Positions 41,248 through 49,779 of a stretch of 64,000 nucleotides of DNA are shown here, piece after piece; within the stretch, counting starts at the first letter, position 1, and every line of letters starts with the position of its first letter. The notes below the pieces were generated by a model. It made no database searches, was not told the origin of the DNA, and worked only from the letters and a program-made list of their open reading frames with translations. Source of the DNA: JAZKID01 sp965247525 (GTDB taxonomy: Bacteria; Pseudomonadota; Alphaproteobacteria; Rhizobiales; UBA4765); NCBI GenBank assembly GCA_965247525.1, contig OZ252015.1:682001-746000 (forward strand). Reading direction: 5' to 3'. A program made the translations under genes and the position numbers.

Positions 41248-41973
41248 TTATGACGCCCGCGCCTGCCACAACATGGCAAGGGCCGCGACCGCCGCGGTAT
41301 CTGCTCGTAAAATACGCGGTCCAAGAGAGATGGGATGCGTAAACGGTAAACGCAATAACATGTCTCGCTCCTCAGCGGTAAACCCGCCTTCAGGACCAAC
41401 AAGCACGGCACAAGGTGTGTTTTTAAGCTGTCGAAGGATCTCAAGAGGCGACGCCGTTGCTGCTGATTCATCACAAAACAGTAGCTGCCGTTCCGGCTGC
41501 CAGCCGCCAAGACACGCGTCAAGTTTTTGAAGCTCCCGCACCTGCGGCACCGCCAGAAGCTCGCACTGTTCCGCAGCCTCAACGGCGTTGGCCTGTAACC
41601 GCGCGGTGTTGACACGCGAGACTTGCGTGTTTTGCGTCAGTACGGGCTGTAAAATTGAAGCACCCATTTCGGTGGCTTTTTGCGCCATATAATCGAGACG
41701 CGCCTGCTTCAACGGTGCAAACAGATAGACAATGTCCTCTTGCGGGGTCTGCGCGCGCGTCTGTTCTTGCAGACACACAGACGCCTGCTTTTTGCCTTCG
41801 CCTTGAAACGTGGCACGCCATTCGCCGTCCATGCCGTTGAACAGCAGAACAGGCGCGCCGTCGCCAAGCCGCAGCACATGTTTGAGATAATGCGCCTGCT
41901 CCGTCGCCAATTCGAGTTTCAAACCTTGGCTATAGGTTTCAGCAAGATAGAGGCGTGGTGGTTTTGCAGGCAT
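41248..41973 (-). CDS. rsmE: 16S rRNA (uracil1498-N3)-methyltransferase
   Basis: SPOUT-fold methyltransferase modifying U1498 of 16S rRNA. The 241-residue protein starts PRLYLAETYSQGLKLELA with HYLKHVLRLGDG (PUA-like domain), followed by the SAM-knot signatures QKATEMGASILQPVLTQ, VLVGPEGGFTAEERDML and SLGPRILRADTAAVAALAM. It is the leading gene of rsmE-gshA, an arrangement familiar in alphaproteobacteria, and is divergent from ubiA. Confidence 0.95.
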   Translation of the reverse strand: MPAKPPRLYLAETYSQGLKLELATEQAHYLKHVLRLGDGAPVLLFNGMDGEWRATFQGEGKKQASVCLQEQTRAQTPQEDIVYLFAPLKQARLDYMAQKATEMGASILQPVLTQNTQVSRVNTARLQANAVEAAEQCELLAVPQVRELQKLDACLGGWQPERQLLFCDESAATASPLEILRQLKNTPCAVLVGPEGGFTAEERDMLLRLPFTHPISLGPRILRADTAAVAALAMLWQARAS

Positions 41974-42048
41974 GGATTTTGCTTAATTGGTTTTGGAGAT
42001 CAGCGCCAGACGCGTTGCATGTCTCGCGCTTTCCCTGCAGCATAGGGT

Positions 42049-43026
42049 ATGGAAATCAAAGACCGACAACGACCGCCACTTGCAAACGATGCGCCTCCTA
42101 TTGCTCCTGCGGCACCGCATGACGCCATTAAAGGCCATTGGGTGGAGCGCATGCCCACCGAAATACAGCCCTTTTTACGGTTGATGCGGCTTGATCGGCC
42201 TGCTGGCGTCTGGTTGCTGCTTTTGCCGTGTTTCTGGGGCGCGGCGCTTGCCTCGCTCGCCAACAGCCAGCCCGTGCCCAATGTTTTGCACATGCTACTG
42301 TTCACACTTGGCGCCTTTGCCATGCGCGGTGCGGGCTGCTGCTGGAATGATTATCTCGACCGCGATATTGACGCGAACGTAGCGCGCACCAGCAATCGCC
42401 CTCTGGCCGCAGGGCTTGTCAGCACCCGCGAAACGCTTTTGTTCATGCTGGCACTAATGCTGTTTGGCTTTGTTGTGCTGTTGCAGTTCAACGGCTTTAC
42501 AATCATTCTCGGCATTCTCTCCATCGGGCTTGTCGCTGTGTATCCGAGCATCAAACGCGTCAGTGATTTTCCGCAGATCGTTCTTGGATTGGCGTTCAGC
42601 TGGGGCGCGCTGCTGGGGTGGAGCGCGTATTACGGTTCGCTGAGCCTTGCCCCCATCATGCTTTATGCCTCCGCTATTGCATGGGCGATCGGCTATGACA
42701 CAATCTATGCGCTGCAGGATGTGGAGGATGATGCGCTTCTTGGCGTTGGTTCGACCGCACGCCGCTTTCGCGGCTCGGCAAAACTGTTTGTGGCCGCGTG
42801 CTACAGTTTTTGCGTGGTTATGGCCATTGCGGCGCTGTCGCTGGCCAATGCCGGCCTGCTTGCCTTTGCCGGACTGTTTTTATTTGGCGCGACGCTTAGC
42901 TATCAACTCGTCAAGCTTGACGTCAATGACGGCGCATCGGCGCTTGCCACTTTTCGCATGACACCGCTTGCGGGGCTTGTGCTTCTGGTTGGACTGATTG
43001 CCGATGGTCTGGCGCGTTTCTTTTAA
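42049..43026 (+). CDS. ubiA: 4-hydroxybenzoate polyprenyltransferase
   Basis: Joins a polyprenyl tail to 4-hydroxybenzoate in ubiquinone synthesis, 325 residues with eight to nine membrane helices. The first Asp-rich motif is NDYLDRDIDANVARTSNRPL at about residues 103-122, the second is YDTIYALQDVEDDALLGVGS. A soluble N-terminal extension of about 40 residues precedes the family start FLRLMRLDRPAGVWLL. It is a single gene, divergent from rsmE, and its stop codon lies inside the 34-base tandem repeat at 43023-43117. Confidence 0.95.
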   Translation: MEIKDRQRPPLANDAPPIAPAAPHDAIKGHWVERMPTEIQPFLRLMRLDRPAGVWLLLLPCFWGAALASLANSQPVPNVLHMLLFTLGAFAMRGAGCCWNDYLDRDIDANVARTSNRPLAAGLVSTRETLLFMLALMLFGFVVLLQFNGFTIILGILSIGLVAVYPSIKRVSDFPQIVLGLAFSWGALLGWSAYYGSLSLAPIMLYASAIAWAIGYDTIYALQDVEDDALLGVGSTARRFRGSAKLFVAACYSFCVVMAIAALSLANAGLLAFAGLFLFGATLSYQLVKLDVNDGASALATFRMTPLAGLVLLVGLIADGLARFF

Positions 43027-43117
43027 GTGCGCGCGATAATCTCGCGCACTTTTTTGTCAGGTTCGCGCTATGATCTCGCGCATTCTTTTGTCAGGTTCGC
43101 GCGATGATCTCGCGCTC
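43023..43117. repeat. 34-bp tandem repeat, about 2.8 copies
   Basis: Three direct copies with exact 34-base period, starting at 43023, 43057 and 43091. Each carries the codons for REIIART followed by a stop when read on the minus strand (stops TAA, TGA and TGA). The copy at 43091 is the true 3' end of the DUF6101 gene; the others are downstream echoes, one of which overlaps the end of ubiA. Each copy is also internally palindromic (TCGCGC and GCGCGA). Confidence 0.88.
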
Positions 43118-43636
43118 ATTGTAAATTTCAAGATGTTCGGGCGAGCCGACCTCGCGGCGTCGCAAAAAGCGCGGGCGGCGCATCAAAAACGCGCTGCGGG
43201 CGCGGCGCGGCGCGACACTGCCAACCTGCAGTGAGCCGAATTGCTGACGCGCTGTGACATCACCATGTTCGGTGCGGATCATCATCGGCAGCAGAAGTTT
43301 TTGCGACCACGCATTCCATTCCGCCAGAATGTTTTCATCATCCGAGGCGCTGAACAGCGTCATTTCAAGTTCGCGGTTGTCATGCGCCATCACGATCGAG
43401 CAGTTTAGTCCGTCAGCATTGTAACTGATATCGGCGCTGATGCCGCGATAATGCTCAAAAGGCACGGCAACCCGCATGACGGTGCCGTCACGGCTTTGTT
43501 TGTGAATAATAACGGCGCGTTCTTCCACGCACAATTCCGGCTGCCGCACAGCGGCAGATGAAACATGTGAGGCCGGCGCGTAGGCAATACAGCCCGGCGC
43601 GGCCTCGCCCGATGGGCTAGGCTCTTGATGACGCAA
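43091..43636 (-). CDS. DUF6101-like hypothetical protein
   Basis: Protein of 181 residues that looks like the alphaproteobacterial DUF6101 group. The N-terminus is Ala/Pro/Ser-rich, then VEERAVIIHKQSRDGTVMRVAVPFEHYRG and LEMTLFSASDDENILAEWNAWSQ form the likely folded core, and the C-terminus is strongly basic (RRARSAFLMRRPRFLRRRE). No signal or membrane segment. The function of the family is unknown. Its last seven codons and stop have been duplicated twice just downstream in a 34-base tandem array. Confidence 0.75.
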   Translation of the reverse strand: MRHQEPSPSGEAAPGCIAYAPASHVSSAAVRQPELCVEERAVIIHKQSRDGTVMRVAVPFEHYRGISADISYNADGLNCSIVMAHDNRELEMTLFSASDDENILAEWNAWSQKLLLPMMIRTEHGDVTARQQFGSLQVGSVAPRRARSAFLMRRPRFLRRREVGSPEHLEIYNEREIIART

Positions 43637-43793
43637 CTTTAAGCTCCCTGTCGGCTCGCCCTTTTCGGGTCTCTGCCTTCAGGTTCAGGGTCACAGAGCG
43701 GGTTTAGCAGCGCCTTAATTTTGATGGTTAACGGGCACTTGTGCCGGTGAAACGCGTCGATGAGGTAAGCAAAGGCTTGCGCCATTCAATCAA

Positions 43794-44219
43794 ATGCGCG
43801 ACATCGGTAGGATGCTGACACTCAACGTCCTCAACATCGCGGCTTTCTATAGCGGGCTGCACATTCTCATCCTTGTCGGACTGAGCATGTTCGTCATTCG
43901 CGAGCGCCTGTCGCGGCGCATTGGCCTTGGACACGCCGAAGACCGCCAGTTTTTCCAGATTATGCGCATGCATGGCCATGCGGCGGAGTATTTGCCAGCG
44001 GTCATTGCCGTTCTGTTATTTATGGCGCTGCAAGACAGTGGCGCTCTGGCATTGCATCTGTTCGGGGTGGCAACGCTGGTCGGGCGCGTTTTACACGCGG
44101 CGGGGTTACATTCATCGCCCAACCGCTCACTTGGCCGTTTGTTTGGCACAATCATCACCCTTACATCGCTCAGCCTCGGTAGCCTTTTTATGATTCTTCT
44201 CCCCCTTTTCCGCGGATGA
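43794..44219 (+). CDS. MAPEG-family membrane protein
   Basis: Protein of 141 residues with four membrane segments, of the MAPEG superfamily (membrane-associated proteins in eicosanoid and glutathione metabolism). Signature residues are RRIGLGHAEDRQFFQIMRMHGHAAEYLPAVIAVLLF, and HAAGLHSSPNRSLGRLFG near the end. Bacterial members are presumed glutathione transferases or peroxidases, unproven here. Two ATGs (43794 and 43812) are possible starts. It overlaps pmbA by ATGA, so it opens the long plus-strand operon that ends at lpxK. Confidence 0.9.
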   Translation: MRDIGRMLTLNVLNIAAFYSGLHILILVGLSMFVIRERLSRRIGLGHAEDRQFFQIMRMHGHAAEYLPAVIAVLLFMALQDSGALALHLFGVATLVGRVLHAAGLHSSPNRSLGRLFGTIITLTSLSLGSLFMILLPLFRG

Positions 44220-45583
44220 ACGGGTTTTTATCGTCGCACAATCTTGATGTCGCCGTTTTGATGAACCGCGGCGCGGCATTGATTGACGCTGCACAAAAAG
44301 CCGGTGCTGATGCTGCCGACGCCGTCATCATGGCCGGGCGCTCACTGTCTGTGTCTGTTCTCGACGGAAAAGTGGAAGAGCATGAAAATGCCGAAGGCGA
44401 TGATTTCGGCCTTCGTGTTTTTATCGGGAAAAAGCAGGCGGTCGTTTCCGGAAACACGGTCAACGACACGACGATTGCCGAAATGGCGCAGCGCGCAGTC
44501 GCGATGGCGAAAGCTGCAAGTGAAAACCCGTTTGCCGGCCTGCCCGACGACAAGGAACTGGCGCATCTTATCCCGCATCTCGACATGTTCGACCCGACAA
44601 TTTTAAGCAGCGACCAGCTCATCGAGCATGCCCGCGCTGCGGAAGCTGCCGCCTGCAGCGTAAAAGGCGTCAGTAAATCCTCGGGCGCGAGCGCCAATGC
44701 CAATCACGGCAGCTTTATGCTTTTGTCCTCCAACGGTTTTGCAGGCGCTTACGCGACCTCGCTTTACAGCGTCTCCGTCACCGCGATCGCCGGTGAGGGC
44801 ACGCAAATGGAGCGCGATTACGATTACTCCTCCAAACGCCATTATTGCGACCTTCGTGCGCCGGATGACATTGGCGTTGAAGCTGGCACCCGCGCCGTGC
44901 GCCGCCTGAACGGCAAAAAAATAGCAAGCGGCAAGCAAAAGTTGATTTTCGACAAGCGCATTGTCGCGACATTGTTGGGCCATCTGGCGCAGGCCATCAA
45001 CGGCGCTGCCATTGCGTCCAAACACTCCTTTCTAAACGGCGCGCTTGGCACGCAACTTTTCAACGATGCCATTACCATCAGCGATGACCCGCACCGCGCG
45101 CGCGGCTTTCGCTCGCGCCCTTTTGACGGCGAAGGCGTGCGCACGCAAAAGCGCAATATTATCGAGCGCGGCCTTCTGACATCATGGCTTCTCGATTGCG
45201 CAAGCGCGCGTGAACTCAACATGAAAAGCACAGGCCATGCCGAGCGCGGCATTTCATCGACGCCCTCACCCGCATCGACCAATTTCATTCTCCAGTCCGG
45301 CACGCATAGCGTGGAGCAGCTTTGCGCAGAGATTAGCAACGGCATTTATGTCACCGACCTGATCGGACGCGGCGCAAACATGATTACCGGCGATTACTCC
45401 TGCGGCTTTTCCGGGCTGCTGATCGAAAACGGCGAGATCACAACGCCAGTGACGGAAATTACCATGGCTGGAAAATTGCAGGACATGTTTGCCGCCCTCA
45501 TTCCGGCAAATGATCTTGAAATTCGCTCATCGATTGCCGGGCCCACCTGCTATGTCGGGGAGATGATGGTTGCCGGGCGCTGA
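44216..45583 (+). CDS. pmbA: Metalloprotease PmbA/TldE
   Basis: Second subunit of the TldD/TldE peptidase, 455 residues. It carries the PmbA layout: AADAVIMAGRSLSVSVLDGKVEEHENAEGDDFGLRVF near the N-terminus, ASVTAIAGEG-type core, SKHSFLNGALGTQLFNDAITI and the C-terminal GDYSCGFSGLLIENGEITTPVTEITMAGKL. As expected for TldE it has no HExxxH zinc motif; that belongs to TldD at 35755. It overlaps the MAPEG gene by 4 bases and the IMPase gene by 14. Confidence 0.95.
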   Translation: MNGFLSSHNLDVAVLMNRGAALIDAAQKAGADAADAVIMAGRSLSVSVLDGKVEEHENAEGDDFGLRVFIGKKQAVVSGNTVNDTTIAEMAQRAVAMAKAASENPFAGLPDDKELAHLIPHLDMFDPTILSSDQLIEHARAAEAAACSVKGVSKSSGASANANHGSFMLLSSNGFAGAYATSLYSVSVTAIAGEGTQMERDYDYSSKRHYCDLRAPDDIGVEAGTRAVRRLNGKKIASGKQKLIFDKRIVATLLGHLAQAINGAAIASKHSFLNGALGTQLFNDAITISDDPHRARGFRSRPFDGEGVRTQKRNIIERGLLTSWLLDCASARELNMKSTGHAERGISSTPSPASTNFILQSGTHSVEQLCAEISNGIYVTDLIGRGANMITGDYSCGFSGLLIENGEITTPVTEITMAGKLQDMFAALIPANDLEIRSSIAGPTCYVGEMMVAGR

Positions 45584-46343
45584 TTTTCAGGCTGACCTCG
45601 ATTTGCTAAAAGCCGCTTCCATCGAAGCCAGCGCAATCGCCATGTCTTATTTTCGTAAAAATCCAAAATCATGGATCAAGGGAAAAGCGTCGTCTGTCTC
45701 TGAAGCGGACATGGCGGTCGATGACTTTTTGAAAACATATTTGCTGAACGCGCGGCCTGGCTATGGCTGGTTGTCGGAAGAAACCGGCGACACGCCGGAG
45801 CGGCTTGGAAAACCATGCCTGTTCGTTGTCGACCCTATCGATGGCACGCGCGGCTATTTAGAAGGTCATGACCACTGGTGCATCGCGCTTGCCGTGGTTG
45901 AAAACGGCGCGCCTGTCGCAGGGGTTTTGGCCGCGCCTGCTTTGGAGCAAACCTATTTTGCTGCGCGTGGCAGCGGCGCGTTTTGCAATGGCAAACGCCT
46001 TGATGGACACAATGACGGGACAGACAGTCAGCTCTGCGCGGGTCTGCCGCATGCGCCGGTCTGGGCAGCTTTTAGTGCTTATAAAAAAGCGCCCTCTGTC
46101 CCCTCGCTCGCTTTGCGGTTGGCCGGTGTGGCAAGTGGTGCATTTGCCGCCGCCTTTGCCCGCCCCGATGCCTGCGACTGGGATATTGCCGCCGCCCAGC
46201 TGATTGTTGAGGAAGCCGGAGGGATAGTGGTTGACGCGGAGGGCAATGTGCCCCGCTATAACAGGCAAATTTCGACGCACCCTGCTCTGGGAGCGTTCAG
46301 TGCGCCAACACGGCATATTCTTGCGGCAACGGGGACGACATGA
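45570..46343 (+). CDS. Inositol-monophosphatase/CysQ-family phosphatase
   Basis: Mg2+-dependent phosphatase of 257 residues. The metal-site motifs are present: LSEETGD near residues 69-75, VVDPIDGTRGYLEG near 90-103, and CDWDIAAAQLIVEEAGG near 208-224. Substrate could be inositol phosphate or 3'-phosphoadenosine 5'-phosphate (CysQ-like); sequence alone does not decide. The first codon looks like TTG at 45570, 14 bases inside pmbA, giving a family-like start ADFQADLDLLKAA. The position in the pmbA-IMPase-DUF4170-LPLAT-waaA-lpxK cluster is the usual alphaproteobacterial one. Confidence 0.92.
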   Translation: MPGADFQADLDLLKAASIEASAIAMSYFRKNPKSWIKGKASSVSEADMAVDDFLKTYLLNARPGYGWLSEETGDTPERLGKPCLFVVDPIDGTRGYLEGHDHWCIALAVVENGAPVAGVLAAPALEQTYFAARGSGAFCNGKRLDGHNDGTDSQLCAGLPHAPVWAAFSAYKKAPSVPSLALRLAGVASGAFAAAFARPDACDWDIAAAQLIVEEAGGIVVDAEGNVPRYNRQISTHPALGAFSAPTRHILAATGTT

Positions 46344-46570
46344 CGGCAAAACCACAACTTCTTCACCTTGTTTTTGGCGGAGAGCTGACATCGCTGACAG
46401 GCATGGAATTTAAAGACCTGAAAGACATTGAAGTCGTCGGAATGTTCCCCGATTATGCCAGCGCGCATGTTGCATGGAAAGCCAAAGCGCAAGGCACCGT
46501 TGATAACGCCATGATGCGCTATTTTATCGTCCACCTTCATCGCCTGCTCGATCCTGCGGCAACTGACTGA
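46340..46570 (+). CDS. DUF4170 small protein
   Basis: Protein of 76 residues of the DUF4170 group, with LLHLVFGGELTSLTGMEFKDL, VGMFPDYASAHVAWKAKAQGTVDNAMMRYFIVHLHRLLDP. There is no signal peptide or membrane span. The family is found mainly in alphaproteobacteria and almost always next to the LPLAT/waaA/lpxK genes, as here. Its role is unknown; location suggests a link with lipopolysaccharide synthesis. It overlaps the IMPase stop by 4 bases (ATGA). Confidence 0.88.
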   Translation: MTAKPQLLHLVFGGELTSLTGMEFKDLKDIEVVGMFPDYASAHVAWKAKAQGTVDNAMMRYFIVHLHRLLDPAATD

Positions 46571-46574
46571 CACC

Positions 46575-47270
46575 ATGCTCAAGCGTCTGCTGCGCTCCTC
46601 AGCCATGAAAAGCGTGATTGCGCATCTCATCGCGCTTTACCTGCGTTTCGTTTACGCAACCTCGCGCAGCGTGACACAGCCGACAGAACTGTTCAGGGAT
46701 GCCGAAGAACAGTGGCCGGTGATTATCGCCAGCTGGCACGGCCAGCAGTTTCTCTCCTTCTTTTTTCGACCGCGCGGAAAAATGCACATCCTTGCCTCAC
46801 TCCATCGCGACGGTGAAATTATTGCGCGGCTGATGACCATTCTAGGCCTTGGTGTCATTCGTGGATCGGGCAGCACGGGCACACAGGTTGCCAGCAAAGG
46901 CGGGGCCATGGCGCTTCGTGGCATGCTGCGCACGCTCAAATCCGGCGATGGCGTGGGGCTGACGGCCGATGTGCCGAAAATCGCACGAAAAGCCGGAATG
47001 GGCATTATTACATTGGCAATGATGTCGGGCCGCCCAATCTACCCATTTGCCATTTTGCCAAGCCGCCGCCATGTGCTGGAAAAGAGCTGGGACAAGGCCT
47101 TTATTCCCCTCCCGTTCAGCAAAATCGGCGTTGTGATGGGGGATGCGATTTATGTGGCGAAAGACGCTGATGCAGAGGCGCTGGAACATGCGCGCGCACA
47201 GCTCGAAAGTGCGATGGACAGCGTTACGGCGCGCGCCTATGCGCTCGCGATAAAAAACGCTAGTCTTTAA
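46575..47270 (+). CDS. LPLAT-family (DUF374) acyltransferase
   Basis: Membrane-associated acyltransferase of 231 residues of the DUF374/LPLAT type. Signatures: IIASWHGQQFLSFFF, ILASLHRDGEIIARLMTILGLGVIRGSGSTG, MLRTLKSGDGVGLTADVPKIARKAGMGIITLAMMSGRPIYPFA. The HRDGE segment corresponds to the catalytic His-Asp pair. It is expected to add a fatty acyl chain to lipid A or another phospholipid. It sits four bases after DUF4170 and three before waaA. Confidence 0.9.
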   Translation: MLKRLLRSSAMKSVIAHLIALYLRFVYATSRSVTQPTELFRDAEEQWPVIIASWHGQQFLSFFFRPRGKMHILASLHRDGEIIARLMTILGLGVIRGSGSTGTQVASKGGAMALRGMLRTLKSGDGVGLTADVPKIARKAGMGIITLAMMSGRPIYPFAILPSRRHVLEKSWDKAFIPLPFSKIGVVMGDAIYVAKDADAEALEHARAQLESAMDSVTARAYALAIKNASL

Positions 47271-47272
47271 GC

Positions 47273-48550
47273 ATGCCCGCCAAGCCGCCATTTTTGTTTC
47301 AGACCTACCACACGCTGATGCGCGTGTTTGCGCCTGTGCTGTGGCTTTATCTGCATGTGCGCGCCATGCGTGGCAAAGAAGACAAAACGCGCCTTGATGA
47401 GCGCCGCGGTCTTCCCTCGCAGCCGCGCCAGAGCGGCGGGCTGATCTGGGTGCATGCGGCAAGCGTTGGCGAAACATTGGCCGCATTGCCGCTGATTTCG
47501 AAACTTGTCGAACAGGGGTTTGAAATTTTGCTGACGACTGTCACACGCACCAGCGCCGCACTTGCCGAACAGCGCAAGGGCGAGCATGTGACCCACCAGT
47601 TTGCACCCCTTGACCAGCCCGGCTGGCTCAATCGTTTTCTCGACTACTGGAAGCCGCAGCTTGCCATTTTTATCGAGCAGGAAATCTGGCCAAACACGAT
47701 TTATGCTTTGCAGCAGCGACAGATTGCAAAAATCCTCGTCAATGCCCGTTTGTCTGAGCGCAGCGCGCAGCGCTGGTGGAAAATGCAAGGTCTGGCGGCA
47801 TGGTTGTTCCGCATGTTTGACCTTGTGATCGCGCAAAGCGACAAGGACGCCGAACGCCTGACACGGCTTGGCGCCGACAATGTGCAGATGTCCGGCAATC
47901 TCAAATTTGACGGCAAAGCGCCCCCTGCGCGCGCCATTGATGTCTCAACGCTAAGCGCGCTTTTAAAGGGCCGCATGGTGTGGGCGGCGGCGAGCACCCA
48001 TGAGGGCGAAGAAGAACAGATTTTGGCGCAGGCCGTGCAGCTGAAACTTCTTTACCCGAATTTGTGCACGCTGATTGCCCCGCGCCATCCCGCCCGCGCC
48101 GACAAAATTGTGCAGCTTGCGTCACTTTACGATCTGAAAGTGGCGCAGCGCAGCAAAGGCCAATGGCCGCAAAGCACCGTCGATGTGTTCCTGCTTGATA
48201 CGATTGGCGAACTTGGCCTGATCTACAGCATTGCGAAAATTGTCTTCATGGGCGGCTCACTCATTCCGCATGGCGGTCAAAATCCGATTGAGCCAGCGCA
48301 GCTGAATTGCGCGCTGCTTTATGGCCCTTACGTCGATAATTTTCTTGATGTCTACAACAAGATCAGCGCGGCTGGCGGCGCACAATGCGTGCGCGATGCC
48401 TCCGATCTTCGCTCGACCTTGCGCGCATTGCTGGACCATCCTGATGAAGTCAAAATCATGGCGGTTCGCGCAGCTGATGCGGTGCAACGCCTTGGCGGCG
48501 CCCTCAATATTACAATCAATCTGTTACAACCCTATCTCGGACGGAGCTGA
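47273..48550 (+). CDS. waaA: 3-deoxy-D-manno-octulosonic acid transferase
   Basis: Adds Kdo residue(s) to the lipid A precursor at the inner membrane. The 425-residue GT30 enzyme begins with a membrane anchor (TLMRVFAPVLWLYLHVRAM) and contains LIWVHAASVGETLAALPLI (catalytic Glu), FAPLDQPGWLNRFLDYWKPQLAIFIEQEIWPN, AASTHEGEEEQIL, APRHPARADKI, LLDTIGELGLIYSIAKIVFMGGSLIPHGGQNPIEPA. Length matches the family. It is followed by lpxK, which starts 4 bases after its stop. Confidence 0.96.
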   Translation: MPAKPPFLFQTYHTLMRVFAPVLWLYLHVRAMRGKEDKTRLDERRGLPSQPRQSGGLIWVHAASVGETLAALPLISKLVEQGFEILLTTVTRTSAALAEQRKGEHVTHQFAPLDQPGWLNRFLDYWKPQLAIFIEQEIWPNTIYALQQRQIAKILVNARLSERSAQRWWKMQGLAAWLFRMFDLVIAQSDKDAERLTRLGADNVQMSGNLKFDGKAPPARAIDVSTLSALLKGRMVWAAASTHEGEEEQILAQAVQLKLLYPNLCTLIAPRHPARADKIVQLASLYDLKVAQRSKGQWPQSTVDVFLLDTIGELGLIYSIAKIVFMGGSLIPHGGQNPIEPAQLNCALLYGPYVDNFLDVYNKISAAGGAQCVRDASDLRSTLRALLDHPDEVKIMAVRAADAVQRLGGALNITINLLQPYLGRS

Positions 48551-48553
48551 GCC

Positions 48554-49582
48554 ATGATGCCGCCGCGTTTCTGGAACAAGCCCGTGTCCGTCGCCTCAAT
48601 TGTATTAGAGCCGCTCAGCTTTGTGTATGGACTTGCCGTGATGGGGCGCGGGCTTTTCAGCAAAGCCTACACTTCACATCTTCCTGTCATCTGCATCGGC
48701 AATTACACGCTTGGCGGCACAGGCAAAACACCAACCGTTATCTATGCTGCGGCCGCGCTTACGCAAGCGGGACATACGCCTTTTGTCGTCACGCGCGGCT
48801 ATGGCGGCAAGATCAAAGGCCCGCATCAGGTTGTTATTGGCACTGATGGTTCCGATGATGTCGGCGATGAAGCGCTTCTTCATGCACGTTCAACCCCCAC
48901 AATAATTGCGCGCAGCAAAATTGCCGGTGTGAAACTTGCCGAACAATCGGGAGCAAGCGTCATTTTGCTGGATGATGGCATGCAAAATCCAAGCGTTACA
49001 AAAACACTGACCATCGCCGTCATCGACGCTGCGATCGGCTTTGGCAATGCGAAAGTGTTTCCATCCGGCCCCTTGCGCGCGCCGTTGTTCTGGCAGGACA
49101 AACGCATTGATGCCGCCGTTTTGATCCACACACCCGACGCGCCCTTACATAAAACGCTGGCGCGTTTTCGCACCTATCTTCATTTTACCGCGCAGCTTGC
49201 GGCCGCGCGCGCCGACTGGTTAAACGGGGCGCGGGTTCTGGCCTTTTGCGGCATCGGCAATCCGCGAAAATTCCATGACACGCTGACTGCGCTTAGTGCC
49301 CGCGTCATCAAGTTCAAAATCTATCCCGACCATTACCAATATGACGGCGGCGACGCCAAAGAGCTGATTGAAGAGGCAACACGCGAAAGCCTGATGCTTG
49401 TAACCACTGAAAAAGACCATGTGCGCCTGCATGGCCGCGCCGAAACCCGCGCGCGTCTTGCCGGTCTTGCCAATACGGTGCCGATTGAATTCAAGCCCGA
49501 TGATGAGCGCGGGTTCAAATCACTGCTGCTGCGCGCAGCGCCCATTCAAACGGAAGCGCCAGCCGCCCTCACCGCAAGGTGA
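48554..49582 (+). CDS. lpxK: Tetraacyldisaccharide 4'-kinase
   Basis: Phosphorylates the 4' position of the lipid A disaccharide, at the inner membrane. The 342-residue protein has an N-terminal membrane segment (ASIVLEPLSFVYGLAVMGRG), the P-loop NYTLGGTGKTPTVIY near residues 51-65, VVTRGYGG, VGDEALL, VILLDDGMQNPSV and C-terminal LVTTEKDHVRL. It ends the plus-strand pmbA-to-lpxK operon. Its last 37 bases overlap the 3' end of the DUF2093 gene on the other strand. Confidence 0.96.
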   Translation: MMPPRFWNKPVSVASIVLEPLSFVYGLAVMGRGLFSKAYTSHLPVICIGNYTLGGTGKTPTVIYAAAALTQAGHTPFVVTRGYGGKIKGPHQVVIGTDGSDDVGDEALLHARSTPTIIARSKIAGVKLAEQSGASVILLDDGMQNPSVTKTLTIAVIDAAIGFGNAKVFPSGPLRAPLFWQDKRIDAAVLIHTPDAPLHKTLARFRTYLHFTAQLAAARADWLNGARVLAFCGIGNPRKFHDTLTALSARVIKFKIYPDHYQYDGGDAKELIEEATRESLMLVTTEKDHVRLHGRAETRARLAGLANTVPIEFKPDDERGFKSLLLRAAPIQTEAPAALTAR

Positions 49583-49779
49583 CGCTGCAATGACATTTCG
49601 GCAGACGCATAAGCTTCCTGCCGTTGCGCATTCCAATATTTCAGATCTTCAAGCGCGATGGGTACGCCCGACACGGCACAGCGGACAAAGCGGCCTGGTT
49701 TGATAACGCGGTAGTCGGCGTTTTCATAGCGAAGTTCGGCCTCACCGCCGGAGGAAAATAGCGGATCAAAATTGTTCAT
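49546..49779 (-). CDS. DUF2093 small protein
   Basis: Protein of 77 residues of the DUF2093 family: FDPLFSSGGEAELRYENADYRVIKPGRFVRCAVSG and VPIALEDLKYWNAQRQEAYASAE, with a short tail. The family is confined to alphaproteobacteria and is regularly next to xseA, whose stop overlaps this start (ATGA). Function unknown; a small Cys-containing domain. Its 3' end is antisense to the last 37 bases of lpxK, so the two transcripts overlap tail to tail. Confidence 0.88.
   Translation of the reverse strand: MNNFDPLFSSGGEAELRYENADYRVIKPGRFVRCAVSGVPIALEDLKYWNAQRQEAYASAEMSLQRHLAVRAAGASV

Noticed and set aside
43023..43117. Possible CRISPR array from the 34-bp direct repeats
   Set aside because: There are no spacers: the units are immediately adjacent and contain coding sequence with stops.
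43710..43740. Possible CtrA box (TTAA ... TTAAC)
   Set aside because: The spacing between the half sites is 9 rather than the 7 bases of the CtrA consensus.
43637..43793. Possible structured RNA in the DUF6101/MAPEG spacer
   Set aside because: A small CCC-GAAAA-GGG hairpin and a GC-rich stretch are visible, but nothing matches an RNA class I can name.
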